A model generated the notes under the pieces. The model was given only the letters and a program-made list of their open reading frames with translations, was not told the DNA's origin and searched no databases. A stretch of 64,000 nucleotides of DNA from Massilia terrae (lineage in GTDB: Bacteria > Pseudomonadota > Gammaproteobacteria > Burkholderiales > Burkholderiaceae_D): assembly GCF_024753145.1 (NCBI RefSeq), contig NZ_JANUGU010000002.1, positions 62,001 through 126,000 on the forward strand, read 5' to 3'. How positions within the stretch are numbered: position 1 is the stretch's first letter; each line of letters begins with the position of its first letter. Below are positions 18,046 to 26,759 of this stretch, in pieces. Both the position numbers and the translations under genes were made by a program.

Positions 18046-19185
18046 ATGACTGCCGAGCTGCCTTTCCTGCCCTTCTCGCGTCCCACGATTGACGAAGAAA
18101 CCATCGCCGCGGTCGGCGAAGTCCTGCGTTCCGGCTGGATCACCACCGGCCCGAAGAACCAGGCCTTCGAGGCGCAGCTGTCCGAATACTTTGGCGGCCG
18201 CCCGGTCCGCACTTTCAACTCCGGCACCTGCACCATGGAGATCGCGCTGCGCATCGCCGGCATCGGCCCGGGCGACGAAGTGATCACCACGCCGATCTCC
18301 TGGGTCGCCACCGCCAACGTGATCATCGAATGCGGCGCCACCCCGGTGTTCGCCGACATCGACGAGCGCACCCGCAACATCGACCTCGACAAGCTGGAAG
18401 CCGCGATCACCCCGCGCACGAAAGCCATCATTCCGGTCTACCTGTCCGGCCTGCCGGTCGACATGGACCGCCTGTACGCCATCGCCGCCAAGTACAAGCT
18501 GCGCGTGGTCGAGGACGCGGCCCAGGCCATCGGCTCGCAGTGGAAGGGCAAGCGCATCGGCTCCTTCGGCGACTTCGTCTCGTTCAGCTTCCAGGCCAAC
18601 AAGAACATCACCACCGCGGAAGGCGGCTGCCTGGTGCTCAACAACCTGGAAGAAGCTCGCCTGGCCGAAAAATACCGCCTGCAGGGCGTAACCCGCAGCG
18701 GCATGGACGGCATCGACGTCGACGTCCTCGGCGGCAAATACAATATGAGCGACATGATGGCCGCGATCGGCCTCGGCCAGATGAAGCGCCTGGCCGAGTT
18801 CACCGCCCACCGCGCCAAGGTCGCCGAGCACTACTTCAAGTGCTTCGGTCCCGATTTCGAAGCGCGCACCGGCGCCCAGCTGCCGATCCAGGCCTTCGGC
18901 ACTTCGAACTGGCACCTGTTCCAGATCATCCTGCCGGACCGCGGCCCGGGCACGCGCGCCGAGTTCATGACCCGCATGCAGAAGGAATTCAACATCGGCA
19001 CCGGCTACCACTACGCGCCGATCCACCTGTTCACCATGTACCGCGAACGCGGCTTCAAGGACGGGCAATTCCCGGTCGCCGAAAAGATCGGCCGCCTGAC
19101 CGTGACCCTGCCGATGTTTAACACCATGACCAGCGCCGACGTCGAGCGCGTGGTCGCCGCCGTCAACGGAATCCTGGCCAAATGA
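18046..19185 (+). CDS. arnB: UDP-4-amino-4-deoxy-L-arabinose--oxoglutarate aminotransferase
   Basis: 379-residue PLP enzyme of the DegT/DnrJ/EryC1 class. It converts UDP-4-keto-pentose to UDP-L-Ara4N with glutamate as amino donor. The opening LPFSRPTIDEETIAAVGEVL and SGWITTGPKNQAFE match ArnB. The PLP lysine is K186 in SFQANKNITTAEGG; VVEDAAQAIGSQ supplies the cofactor-ring aspartate. A start at 18046 follows AAAGAGAACC. It comes 97 bases after the flippase gene and its stop overlaps the ArnC start by 4 bases. Confidence 0.94.
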   Translation: MTAELPFLPFSRPTIDEETIAAVGEVLRSGWITTGPKNQAFEAQLSEYFGGRPVRTFNSGTCTMEIALRIAGIGPGDEVITTPISWVATANVIIECGATPVFADIDERTRNIDLDKLEAAITPRTKAIIPVYLSGLPVDMDRLYAIAAKYKLRVVEDAAQAIGSQWKGKRIGSFGDFVSFSFQANKNITTAEGGCLVLNNLEEARLAEKYRLQGVTRSGMDGIDVDVLGGKYNMSDMMAAIGLGQMKRLAEFTAHRAKVAEHYFKCFGPDFEARTGAQLPIQAFGTSNWHLFQIILPDRGPGTRAEFMTRMQKEFNIGTGYHYAPIHLFTMYRERGFKDGQFPVAEKIGRLTVTLPMFNTMTSADVERVVAAVNGILAK

Positions 19186-20198
19186 ACGTGCTTGCGATGA
19201 AACCGGAGCTGTCCGTCGTCATCCCGGTCTACAACGAAGAGAAGGGACTGGAAAAGCTGTTCGAACGGCTCTACCCGGCGCTCGACAAGATGGGCATCGA
19301 GTACGAGGTCGTGTTCATCAACGACGGCAGCCGTGACAACTCGGTCTCGATCCTGGCCGAACAGTACCGCAAGCGTCCGGACGTGACGCGCGTGATCCTC
19401 TTCAACGGCAACTACGGCCAGCACATGGCGATCCTGGCCGGCTTCGAGCAGACCCGCGGCGACATCGTCGTCACGCTCGACGCCGACCTGCAGAACCCGC
19501 CGGAAGAGATCCACAAGCTGGTCGAGAAGATGCGCGAGGGGCACGACTACGTCGGCTCGATCCGCCGCAAGCGCCAGGACAGCGCCTGGCGCACCGTCGC
19601 CTCGAAGGCGATGAACCACCTGCGCGAGCGCATCACCAACATCCACATCACGGACCAGGGCAATATGCTGCGCGCCTACGGCCGCAACGTGATCGAGCTG
19701 GTCAACCAGTGCGGCGAGGTGAACACCTTCGTGCCGGCGCTGGCCTACAAGTTCGCGCGCAAGCCGACCGAGATCACCGTCGAGCACGAGGAGCGCGCGG
19801 CGGGCGAATCGAAGTATTCGCTGTACAGCCTGATCCGCCTGAACTTCGACCTCGTCACCGGCTTTTCGCTGGTGCCGCTGCAGGTGTTCTCGCTGCTCGG
19901 CATGGCGCTGTCGTTCTGCTCGGCGCTGCTGGTCATGATCCTGCTGGTGCGCCGGTTCATCCTCGGCGCGGAAGCGGAAGGCGTGTTCACGCTGTTCGCG
20001 ATCGCCTTCTTCTTCATGGGCGTGATCCTGTTCGGGATTGGCCTGGTCGGCGAGTACGTGGGGCGGATCTTCCAGCAGGTGCGTGCACGGCCGCGCTACG
20101 TGGTGCAGACCATCCTGCAAGGCCAGCCAAGGCGCGACGGGCTCGATCTCGACGAAGGCGAGCACGTGACGCTCGAAAAGCGCCAGGTGGGCCGATAG
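19182..20198 (+). CDS. arnC: Undecaprenyl-phosphate 4-deoxy-4-formamido-L-arabinose transferase (ArnC type)
   Basis: 338-residue GT2 enzyme at the inner membrane. It attaches formyl-L-Ara4N to undecaprenyl phosphate. The catalytic domain begins ELSVVIPVYNEEKGLEKLFE and contains INDGSRDNS and TLDADLQNPPEE (DXD-type metal site). Two C-terminal membrane helices follow (FSLLGMALSFCSALLVMILL and FAIAFFFMGVILFGIGLVGE), as in ArnC. ATGA overlap with ArnB supports the start. The next gene comes after a 134-base gap holding a palindromic repeat. Confidence 0.93.
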   Translation: MNVLAMKPELSVVIPVYNEEKGLEKLFERLYPALDKMGIEYEVVFINDGSRDNSVSILAEQYRKRPDVTRVILFNGNYGQHMAILAGFEQTRGDIVVTLDADLQNPPEEIHKLVEKMREGHDYVGSIRRKRQDSAWRTVASKAMNHLRERITNIHITDQGNMLRAYGRNVIELVNQCGEVNTFVPALAYKFARKPTEITVEHEERAAGESKYSLYSLIRLNFDLVTGFSLVPLQVFSLLGMALSFCSALLVMILLVRRFILGAEAEGVFTLFAIAFFFMGVILFGIGLVGEYVGRIFQQVRARPRYVVQTILQGQPRRDGLDLDEGEHVTLEKRQVGR

Positions 20199-20215
20199 CA
20201 CCACTAGCTTTTGAA

Positions 20216-20322
20216 CGTCGTCCCCGCGCAGGCGGGGACCCATGCTGAGCGTCCTGTCACGCGGTCTATGGGGTGAACAGGGCCGGGGGCCCTGTTCACC
20301 CTGCGCGGGGACGACGGTTTTA
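20216..20322. repeat. Dispersed palindromic repeat, copy 3, with an internal strong hairpin
   Basis: Outer arms are CGTCGTCCCCGCG/CGGGGAC and GCGGGGACGACGG. Between them GGTGAACAGGGCC and GGCCCTGTTCACC (20272-20300) form a second hairpin of 13 bases per arm. It sits in the middle of the arn genes, between arnC and the formyltransferase gene, where it may act as a processing or attenuation site (inference). Confidence 0.8.
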
Positions 20323-20332
20323 AGGGTAACTA

Positions 20333-21250
20333 ATGAACGATAAAAAACGCGCAGTCGTCTTCGCCTACCACAACGTCGGCGTGCGCTGCCTGAAGGTGCT
20401 GCTGGCCGGCGGCGTGGACGTCGCGCTGGTGGTCACGCACCAGGACAGCGCCACCGAGAACATCTGGTTCGAATCGGTGATCTCGGTCTGCGAAGCCGAG
20501 GGCATCCCCTACATCACGCCGGACAGCGCAAAAGGCGAGGGCCTGCTCGCGCAAGTGAAAGCCGCCCAGCCCGACCTGATCTTCAGCTTCTACTACCGCC
20601 ACATGCTGCCGGCCGAGCTGCTCGAGATCGCGCCCGCCTATAACATGCACGGCTCGCTGTTGCCCAAATTCCGCGGCCGCGCTCCGGTCAACTGGGCGGT
20701 CCTGCACGGCGCCACCGAAATCGGCGCCACCCTGCACGAGATGACGGTCAAGCCGGACGCCGGCGCCATCATCGCCCAGACCGCGGTGCCGATCCTGCCC
20801 GACGACACCGCCCACGACGTTTTCGGCAAGGTCGAAGTGGCCGCCGAAATCACCTTGTGGCGCGTGTTGCCGGACCTGCTGGCCGGCGCCGCCCCGCGCA
20901 CCATCAACGACCTGGCCAGCGGCAGCTACTTCAGCGGCCGCAAGCCGGAAGACGGCCGCATCGACTGGAGCAAGCCTGCCAGCGAGGTCTACAACCTGCA
21001 CCGCGCCGTCGCCCCGCCCTACCCCGGCGCCTTCACCGATATCGGCGGCCACCGCTACATTATCGAAAGAGCAAGATTGGCGCGCCGCCCGCTGCCAAGT
21101 TTGCCACCGGGCTTGGCGGTGGTGGATAATGCTGTCTTTGGCGTTTGCGGCGACGGCCGCGCGCTGGCCATCACCAGCCTGCTGGCAGATGGCGCCCCGA
21201 TCACCCCGAGCGAGCTGTCATCCCGGCTGGCCAAGGCCACGAATTCGTAA
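20333..21250 (+). CDS. UDP-4-amino-4-deoxy-L-arabinose formyltransferase (ArnA N-terminal activity)
   Basis: 305-residue enzyme equivalent to the N-terminal half of E. coli ArnA. It N-formylates UDP-L-Ara4N using N10-formyltetrahydrofolate. The catalytic triad aligns as N104 and H106 in YNMHGSLLPKFRGRAP and D142 in VKPDAGAI. The C-terminal region (DGRIDWSKPASEVYNLHRA) matches the OB-like formyltransferase C domain. It ends 11 bases before the dehydrogenase half, which here is a separate gene. AAGGGTAAC precedes the ATG. Confidence 0.93.
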   Translation: MNDKKRAVVFAYHNVGVRCLKVLLAGGVDVALVVTHQDSATENIWFESVISVCEAEGIPYITPDSAKGEGLLAQVKAAQPDLIFSFYYRHMLPAELLEIAPAYNMHGSLLPKFRGRAPVNWAVLHGATEIGATLHEMTVKPDAGAIIAQTAVPILPDDTAHDVFGKVEVAAEITLWRVLPDLLAGAAPRTINDLASGSYFSGRKPEDGRIDWSKPASEVYNLHRAVAPPYPGAFTDIGGHRYIIERARLARRPLPSLPPGLAVVDNAVFGVCGDGRALAITSLLADGAPITPSELSSRLAKATNS

Positions 21251-21261
21251 AGAGATCACAC

Positions 21262-22314
21262 ATGAAAAAAGTCCTCATCCTCGGCGTCAACGGCTTCATC
21301 GGCCACCACCTGTCCAAGCGCATCCTCGAGACCACCGACTGGCACGTGTACGGCATGGACATGCAGGCCGACCGCATCGAAGACCTGCTGGCCAACCCGG
21401 CCTACCAGTCGCGCATGCACTACTTCGAGGGCGACATCACGATCAACAAGGAATGGGTCGAGTACCACGTCAAGAAGTGCGACGTGATCCTGCCGCTGGT
21501 GGCGATCGCCACGCCGTCGACCTACGTCAAGCAGCCGCTGCGCGTGTTCGAACTGGACTTCGAAGCCAACCTGCCGATCGTCCGCTCGGCCGCCAAGTAC
21601 GGCAAGCACCTGGTGTTCCCGTCGACCTCGGAAGTGTATGGCATGTGCCACGACGAGGAATTCGACCCGGAGAACTCGGAACTGATCTGCGGCCCGATCA
21701 ACAAGCCGCGCTGGATCTACTCCTGCGCCAAGCAGCTGATGGACCGCGTGATCTGGGGCTACGGCATGGAAGGCCTGAACTTCACCCTGTTCCGTCCGTT
21801 TAACTGGATCGGCGCCGGCCTCGACTCGATCCACACGCCGAAGGAAGGCTCCTCGCGCGTGGTCACCCAGTTCTTCGGCCACATCGTGCGCGGCGAGCAG
21901 ATCTCGCTGGTCGACGGCGGCCACCAGAAGCGCGCCTTCACCTACATCGACGACGGCATCGACGCGCTGATGAAGATCATCGAGAACAAGAACGGCGCGG
22001 CCACCGGCAAGATCTACAACATCGGCAACCCGACCAACAACTACTCGATCCGCGACCTGGCCGGCATGATGATCGACCTGGCCAAGGAGTACCCGGAGTA
22101 CGCCGAAGGCGCGAACAAGGTCACCATCACCGAGACCACCTCGGGCGCCTACTACGGCCAGGGCTACCAGGACGTGCAGAACCGCGTGCCGAAGATCACC
22201 AACACCTGCGAAGAGCTGGGCTGGGCGCCGAAGACCACCATGGCCGATGCCCTGCGCGGCATCTTCGATGCGTACCGTGGCCAGGTCGCCGAAGCCAAAG
22301 CCCTGATGGACTAA
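21262..22314 (+). CDS. UDP-glucuronate dehydrogenase/decarboxylase (ArnA C-terminal activity)
   Basis: 350-residue short-chain-dehydrogenase-type enzyme equivalent to the C-terminal half of ArnA. It oxidises UDP-glucuronate and decarboxylates it to UDP-4-keto-pentose. The NAD motif is GVNGFIGHH (residues 8-16). Catalytic residues visible are S124 in PSTSEVYGM and Y154/K158 in YSCAKQ; RPFNWIGAGLDS matches the ArnA active-site region. It begins 11 bases after the formyltransferase stop and ends 1 base before the deacetylase start, so all three are tightly coupled. Confidence 0.94.
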   Translation: MKKVLILGVNGFIGHHLSKRILETTDWHVYGMDMQADRIEDLLANPAYQSRMHYFEGDITINKEWVEYHVKKCDVILPLVAIATPSTYVKQPLRVFELDFEANLPIVRSAAKYGKHLVFPSTSEVYGMCHDEEFDPENSELICGPINKPRWIYSCAKQLMDRVIWGYGMEGLNFTLFRPFNWIGAGLDSIHTPKEGSSRVVTQFFGHIVRGEQISLVDGGHQKRAFTYIDDGIDALMKIIENKNGAATGKIYNIGNPTNNYSIRDLAGMMIDLAKEYPEYAEGANKVTITETTSGAYYGQGYQDVQNRVPKITNTCEELGWAPKTTMADALRGIFDAYRGQVAEAKALMD

Positions 22315-22315
22315 G

Positions 22316-23257
22316 TTGGCGCCGCTCCTCGTCCTCAAGATCGACGTCGACACCTATCGCGGAACGAAGGAAGGCGTCTCCAATCTCGTGCGCATGCTCA
22401 CGGCGCACGGGGCCCAGGCCACCTTCCTGTTCTCGCTCGGGCCCGACCACACCGGCTGGGCCCTGCGCCGGGCGCTGCGTCCCGGCTTCTTCAAGAAAGT
22501 CTCGCGCACTTCGGTGGTCGAGCACTACGGCTTCAAGACCCTCATGTACGGCACGCTGCTGCCGGGACCGGACATCGGCGTGCAGGCGGCAAGCGAGATG
22601 CGCGCCGCGCGCGACGCCGGCTTCGAATGCGGCATCCACACCTGGGACCACGTGCTGTGGCAGGACAATGTGCGCGGCCGCGACGACGCCTGGACCGTGC
22701 GCATGATGAGGAAGGCTTCGGCGCGCTACGCCCAGGTCTTCGGCGAAAAGCCGCACACCCACGGCGCCGCCGGCTGGCAGATGAACCTGCACGCCTTCGC
22801 CGAACACGAGGCCATGGGCTACGCCTACGCCTCCGACGGCCGCGCGCTGCTGAACGAGGATGGCTCGCTGGCGCAGGCCGGCGCCGGCCCCTACCGCTTC
22901 CCGGGCAGCCGCTGCGTCCAGATGCCGACCACCCTGCCGACGCTGGACGAGCTGCTCGGCCGCGAGATCAATGGCACGACCATCAGCACCCAGAACATCG
23001 CCGCCCACCTGCTCCGATTGACCGAAGGTGCGAGCCGCGATCACGTGTACACTTTGCACGCAGAGCTTGAAGGCCAAAAACTCGCCCCCATATTCGAACA
23101 GCTGTTGACAGGATGGAAAGCCCAAGGCTACCAGCTGGCGTCGATGGCGCAGTACTACGACAAGATCAAGAACGCCTCGCTGCCGGAGCATCCGGTGCGC
23201 TGGGGCGAAGTACCGGGCCGCTCAGGCGAACTGATCGTCCTGGATACGTCCAACTAG
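22316..23257 (+). CDS. arnD: 4-deoxy-4-formamido-L-arabinose-phosphoundecaprenol deformylase (ArnD type)
   Basis: 313-residue polysaccharide-deacetylase-fold protein that removes the formyl group from undecaprenyl-phosphate-linked sugar before flipping. The metal/catalytic sites are visible as LKIDVDTYRGTKEGV (motif 1 aspartates), ECGIHTWDHVLWQD (motif 2 His pair) and THGAAGWQMN. The start is a TTG at 22316, one base after the upstream stop; family alignment begins right there (LLVLKIDVD), so no ATG is needed. Last gene of the arn set. UDP-glucose dehydrogenase (Ugd), which supplies the precursor, is not in the window. Confidence 0.92.
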   Translation: MAPLLVLKIDVDTYRGTKEGVSNLVRMLTAHGAQATFLFSLGPDHTGWALRRALRPGFFKKVSRTSVVEHYGFKTLMYGTLLPGPDIGVQAASEMRAARDAGFECGIHTWDHVLWQDNVRGRDDAWTVRMMRKASARYAQVFGEKPHTHGAAGWQMNLHAFAEHEAMGYAYASDGRALLNEDGSLAQAGAGPYRFPGSRCVQMPTTLPTLDELLGREINGTTISTQNIAAHLLRLTEGASRDHVYTLHAELEGQKLAPIFEQLLTGWKAQGYQLASMAQYYDKIKNASLPEHPVRWGEVPGRSGELIVLDTSN

Positions 23258-23301
23258 GCGCGGCCCGCGAGGCGCGCCTCGACAAGCTAGAGGAGTGTTC
23301 C

Positions 23302-23784
23302 GTGGCCGCACAAAGCCCAACCGCAACTGCCACCGCCGACATCGCCAATTTCAGCGCGCCGATGACCGGCGGCCAGACTTTCGAATTGCTCGGCCGTCCG
23401 GCCAGGTACACCGTCCTCTATTTCTACCCGAAGGACAACACGCCCGGCTGCACGACCGAGGCGATGTCTTTCCGCGACAACTATGATGCCTTCCGCGCCC
23501 TCGGCGTCGAGATCTACGGCATCAGCCGCGATTCGCTGCGCTCGCACGAAGGTTTCAAGAGCAAGCTGGGCCTGCCCTTCGCGCTGATTTCCGACCCGGA
23601 CGAAACCGTGTGCAATCTCTTCGGCGTCATGAAGATGAAGAATATGTATGGTAAGCAAGTCCGCGGCATCGAACGGAGCACGTTTGTATTTGACGCTAGT
23701 GGCCGATTGGTGAAAGAATGGCGTGGCGTGAAAGTCAATGATCACGTCAGCGAAGTGCTGGAATTTTTGCAGGGCCAGCCCTGA
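23302..23784 (+). CDS. Thioredoxin-dependent peroxiredoxin, PrxQ/Bcp type
   Basis: 160-residue cytoplasmic peroxidase. The peroxidatic cysteine is C50 in FYPKDNTPGCTTEA, the family's signature. The usual resolving cysteine five residues later is replaced (GCTTEAMSF); the only other cysteine is C104 (DETVCNLFGV). The start is a GTG at 23302 with GAGGAG 8 bases upstream; no ATG fits. The gene lies 44 bases after arnD and 218 before the PhoH gene. Confidence 0.9.
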   Translation: MAAQSPTATATADIANFSAPMTGGQTFELLGRPARYTVLYFYPKDNTPGCTTEAMSFRDNYDAFRALGVEIYGISRDSLRSHEGFKSKLGLPFALISDPDETVCNLFGVMKMKNMYGKQVRGIERSTFVFDASGRLVKEWRGVKVNDHVSEVLEFLQGQP

Positions 23785-24002
23785 CACGGACGGCCCGTTT
23801 GGTTGCTTAACCTGTTGGTGCGTATCCGTCATTTTGAGTCGACACCTGCGTTTCACTGCATCTTTCCAATCTGGCAGCTTGCCGGTCCGGACATCGTCCG
23901 GCGCCGGCGCCGCCCCAACTTTTTTCCCAAGTAGCATCAAAACCGGCCAGCGGCGCCGTCGCTTTGCGTCGCCTTCAAAGACATTTTTAGATTGAGAAAC
24001 TG

Positions 24003-25784
24003 ATGCCACTGCCCAAAATGCCCAGCAAGCCAGCGACCCTGCTGGCAGTCAAGGATTATCCCAAGGCCGAGCCCGGCAAACCGAGGCTGACGGTCGCGTC
24101 CGCCAAGGCCGACAATGATGTGGAGGACCTGATCAGCGGCGAAGCGGTGCCCGCGCCCAAGGCGGGCGCGCGCAAGAAGGCCGCCCTGCTAGCCAGCCCG
24201 CCGGCTCAAGCGCCCGTTGCGCCGCCACCGGCGCCAGTCGCCAAGTCCACCCGCCCGGGCAAGGACGGCGTCGTCGCCAAGCTCAAGGACAACGACAACG
24301 GCCAGCCGCATCCGGCCAAGCACAAGCCGGTCGAGATCAACATCAAGTCCAGCGCCAGCCAGAAGGCCGACAAGGCCGGCGCGACCAAGGTCTTCGTGCT
24401 CGACACCAATGTGCTGATGCACGACCCGACCAGCCTGTTCCGCTTCGAGGAGCACGACGTCTACCTGCCGATGATGACGCTGGAGGAACTGGACAACCAC
24501 AAGAAGGGCATGTCCGAGGTCGCCCGCAATGCGCGCCAGGTGTCGCGCACGCTGGACGCGCTGATCGCCAACGTCGGCGACCATGAAATCGAGTCGGGTA
24601 TCCCGCTGGCCAAGCTGGGCAACAAGGACGCCAAGGGTCGGCTCTACTTCCAGACCAAGCTGAACGCCGCGGCGCTGCCGGAGGGCCTGCCCTCGGGCAA
24701 GGCCGACAACCAGATCCTGGGGGTGGTGCGCGCGCTCGAAGCGGACCAGCCGGGCCGCGCCATCGTGCTGGTGTCCAAGGACATCAACATGCGCATCAAG
24801 GCCCGTGCGCTGGGCCTTCCGGCGGAAGACTACTTCAACGACCATGTGCTCGAAGACACCGACCTGCTGTACTCGGGCATCGTGCAGCTGCCGGACGACT
24901 TCTGGGACAAGCACGGCAAGAACATGCAGTCGTGGCAGGAGAACCGCAACGGCACCTCGGCCACCTACTACCGCGTGACCGGGCCGCTGATCCCCTCGCT
25001 GCTGGTGAACCAGTTCGTGTACTTCGAGCCGCGCAACGGCGAGGCCCCGTTCTATGGCCAGATCAAGGAAATCAACGGCAAGACCGCCGTGTTCCAGACC
25101 CTGCGCGACTACAGCCACGCCAAGAACAGCGTGTGGGGCATCACGGCGCGCAACCGCGAGCAGAACTTCGCGCTGAACCTGCTGATGAACCCCGAGGTCG
25201 ACTTCGTCACCCTGCTCGGCCAGGCCGGCACCGGCAAGACCCTGCTGGCGCTGGCGGCGGGCCTGGCGCAGGTACTGGAGACCAAGCTGTACAACGAGAT
25301 CATCGTCACCCGCGTCACCGTGCCGGTGGGCGAGGACATCGGCTTCCTGCCGGGCACCGAGGAAGAGAAGATGTCGCCGTGGATGGGCGCATTCGACGAC
25401 AACCTCGAAGTGCTGATGAAGTCCGACAGCGAGGCCGGCGACTGGGGCCGCGCCGCGACCCAGGACCTGATCCGCTCGCGGATCAAGATCAAGTCGCTCA
25501 ACTTCATGCGCGGCCGCACCTTCGTCAACAAGTTCCTGATCATCGACGAGGCGCAGAACCTGACGCCGAAGCAGATGAAGACCCTGGTCACGCGCGCCGG
25601 TCCGGGCACCAAGATCCTCTGCCTGGGCAATATCGCGCAGATCGACACGCCCTACCTGACCGAAGGTTCGAGCGGCCTGACCTACGTGGTCGACCGCTTC
25701 AAGGGCTGGGACCACAGCGGCCACGTGACCCTGGCGCGCGGCGAACGCAGCCGCCTGGCGGATCACGCGAGCGACGTGCTGTAA
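24003..25784 (+). CDS. PIN domain-PhoH ATPase fusion protein (PhoH2 type)
   Basis: 593-residue protein joining a PIN-type ribonuclease domain to a PhoH helicase-like ATPase. The PIN domain starts near residue 128 with FVLDTNVLMHDPTSLF (D134) and includes TLEELDNHKKG. The PhoH domain has Walker A GQAGTGKT (406-413), TVPVGEDIGFLPGTEEEKM, and Walker B FLIIDEAQ (511-518). The first 125 residues are low-complexity, lysine/alanine/proline-rich and specific to this lineage. PhoH2-type proteins act as RNA unwinding and cleaving enzymes. A strong terminator lies 19 bases downstream. Confidence 0.93.
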   Translation: MPLPKMPSKPATLLAVKDYPKAEPGKPRLTVASAKADNDVEDLISGEAVPAPKAGARKKAALLASPPAQAPVAPPPAPVAKSTRPGKDGVVAKLKDNDNGQPHPAKHKPVEINIKSSASQKADKAGATKVFVLDTNVLMHDPTSLFRFEEHDVYLPMMTLEELDNHKKGMSEVARNARQVSRTLDALIANVGDHEIESGIPLAKLGNKDAKGRLYFQTKLNAAALPEGLPSGKADNQILGVVRALEADQPGRAIVLVSKDINMRIKARALGLPAEDYFNDHVLEDTDLLYSGIVQLPDDFWDKHGKNMQSWQENRNGTSATYYRVTGPLIPSLLVNQFVYFEPRNGEAPFYGQIKEINGKTAVFQTLRDYSHAKNSVWGITARNREQNFALNLLMNPEVDFVTLLGQAGTGKTLLALAAGLAQVLETKLYNEIIVTRVTVPVGEDIGFLPGTEEEKMSPWMGAFDDNLEVLMKSDSEAGDWGRAATQDLIRSRIKIKSLNFMRGRTFVNKFLIIDEAQNLTPKQMKTLVTRAGPGTKILCLGNIAQIDTPYLTEGSSGLTYVVDRFKGWDHSGHVTLARGERSRLADHASDVL

Positions 25785-25802
25785 GCATCGGCCGTTCAAA
25801 CA

Positions 25803-25841
25803 AAAAGACCTGTGCGCCGCAAGGCCACAGGTCTTTTTTTT
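25803..25841 (+). terminator. Rho-independent terminator after the PhoH-type gene
   Basis: AAAGACCTGTG and CACAGGTCTTT form an 11-base stem around a short GC-rich loop, followed by a run of eight T on the plus strand. Confidence 0.92.
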
Positions 25842-25873
25842 GTTGTGCGAACCACCACCGTTCGCAACACAAG

Positions 25874-25908
25874 AGAACGTCGTTCCAGCGTGCGCGGGAA
25901 CGACGTTC
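25874..25908. repeat. Palindromic repeat, copy 4 (single hairpin)
   Basis: GAACGTCGTTCC and GGGAACGACGTTC are inverted around AGCGTGCGC. It sits between the PhoH terminator and the stop of the convergent FecR gene and shares the CGTTCC/GCGGGAACGACG core of the family. Confidence 0.7.
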
Positions 25909-25931
25909 AGGTATGAATCGGCGCGCGCCGA

Positions 25932-26759
25932 TCAACGCACAATGCAATCCGTCGCCTGTCCCTGCCCCGGCCCGTTGCTCGCGGTCGGCCCGCCACTGCC
26001 CGTGTTGAACGACGGCGGCGGCACGAACTGGATATTCGGATTGGACGGCACGATCACCGGCGGCTGGTTCACGCTCGGCACATAACCGAACTGTCCGGCC
26101 TGGAAGCCCAGCGAGCCCCCCGAGTTGGTGACGATGATCGCGCCATCGGTCACCTGCAGGTGCAAGCCCGGCGCCAGCGGCGGCGGCGAGGAGAGAGGCG
26201 GCGTCGGCAAGGCTGCGCCTACGCTGCCCGGCTTGGGCGTCGAAGCATCGGCGCCAGGATTGTTGAACAAGCCCGTGGACGCACTCGCCGGCGGCGGCGG
26301 CACATACTGCGCGATGAAGGTCGTGCCGCGGATACCGATCGTCGCGTTCGGCGTCTTGAGCGCGAACTTCTCCTTGTTGCGCTTGCCCAGCAGGCCGGTC
26401 ACCGAGCGCACCCCGCCCGCGACCAGCTCCAGGTGCTCGGCGTCGTCATCCGGCTTGCCCTCGTCGTAGGCGTAGTGCTCGATCTTGAAGGTCGTCCCCG
26501 GCCGCAGCGTGATCTGGCCGTTGTCGACGAACTTGATCTGCGCGTAGGTGTTCTTCTCGGCCACCAGCGTGTCGCCGTTCTCGACTTCCGACTTCACGGC
26601 CAGCACCTTCACCGCGCCGTTGGCCTTCTTCGCCACCAGCGGACCTGACAGGTGCGTCACCGTGCCCACCGCCTGGGCCCAGGCCAGGCTCGCAAAGCCC
26701 AGCAGCGCGGCGAACAGGAGCGCCTTAATTGCAGTACATTTTGGTCGCTGGCTTCTCAT
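25932..26759 (-). CDS. FecR-domain secreted protein
   Basis: 275-residue exported protein with a signal peptide (AIKALLFAALLGFASLAWAQ). A FecR domain spans about residues 35-170, seen in NGDTLVAEKNTYAQIKFVDN, LRPGTTFKIEHYAY and TPNATIGIRGTTFIAQY. A proline/serine-rich C-terminal part follows and the protein ends in DCIVR. No sigma-factor or TonB receptor gene is near, so classical FecI-type signalling is unlikely; such proteins commonly accompany CHASE2 cyclases. The ATG at 26759 overlaps the end of the TpsA gene by 35 bases, implying coupled translation. Confidence 0.85.
   Translation of the reverse strand: MRSQRPKCTAIKALLFAALLGFASLAWAQAVGTVTHLSGPLVAKKANGAVKVLAVKSEVENGDTLVAEKNTYAQIKFVDNGQITLRPGTTFKIEHYAYDEGKPDDDAEHLELVAGGVRSVTGLLGKRNKEKFALKTPNATIGIRGTTFIAQYVPPPPASASTGLFNNPGADASTPKPGSVGAALPTPPLSSPPPLAPGLHLQVTDGAIIVTNSGGSLGFQAGQFGYVPSVNQPPVIVPSNPNIQFVPPPSFNTGSGGPTASNGPGQGQATDCIVR

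Noticed and set aside
25932-26759. FecI/FecR-type iron signalling system
   Set aside because: No sigma factor or TonB-dependent receptor gene lies nearby; the FecR domain sits in an exported protein without the usual antisigma N terminus.
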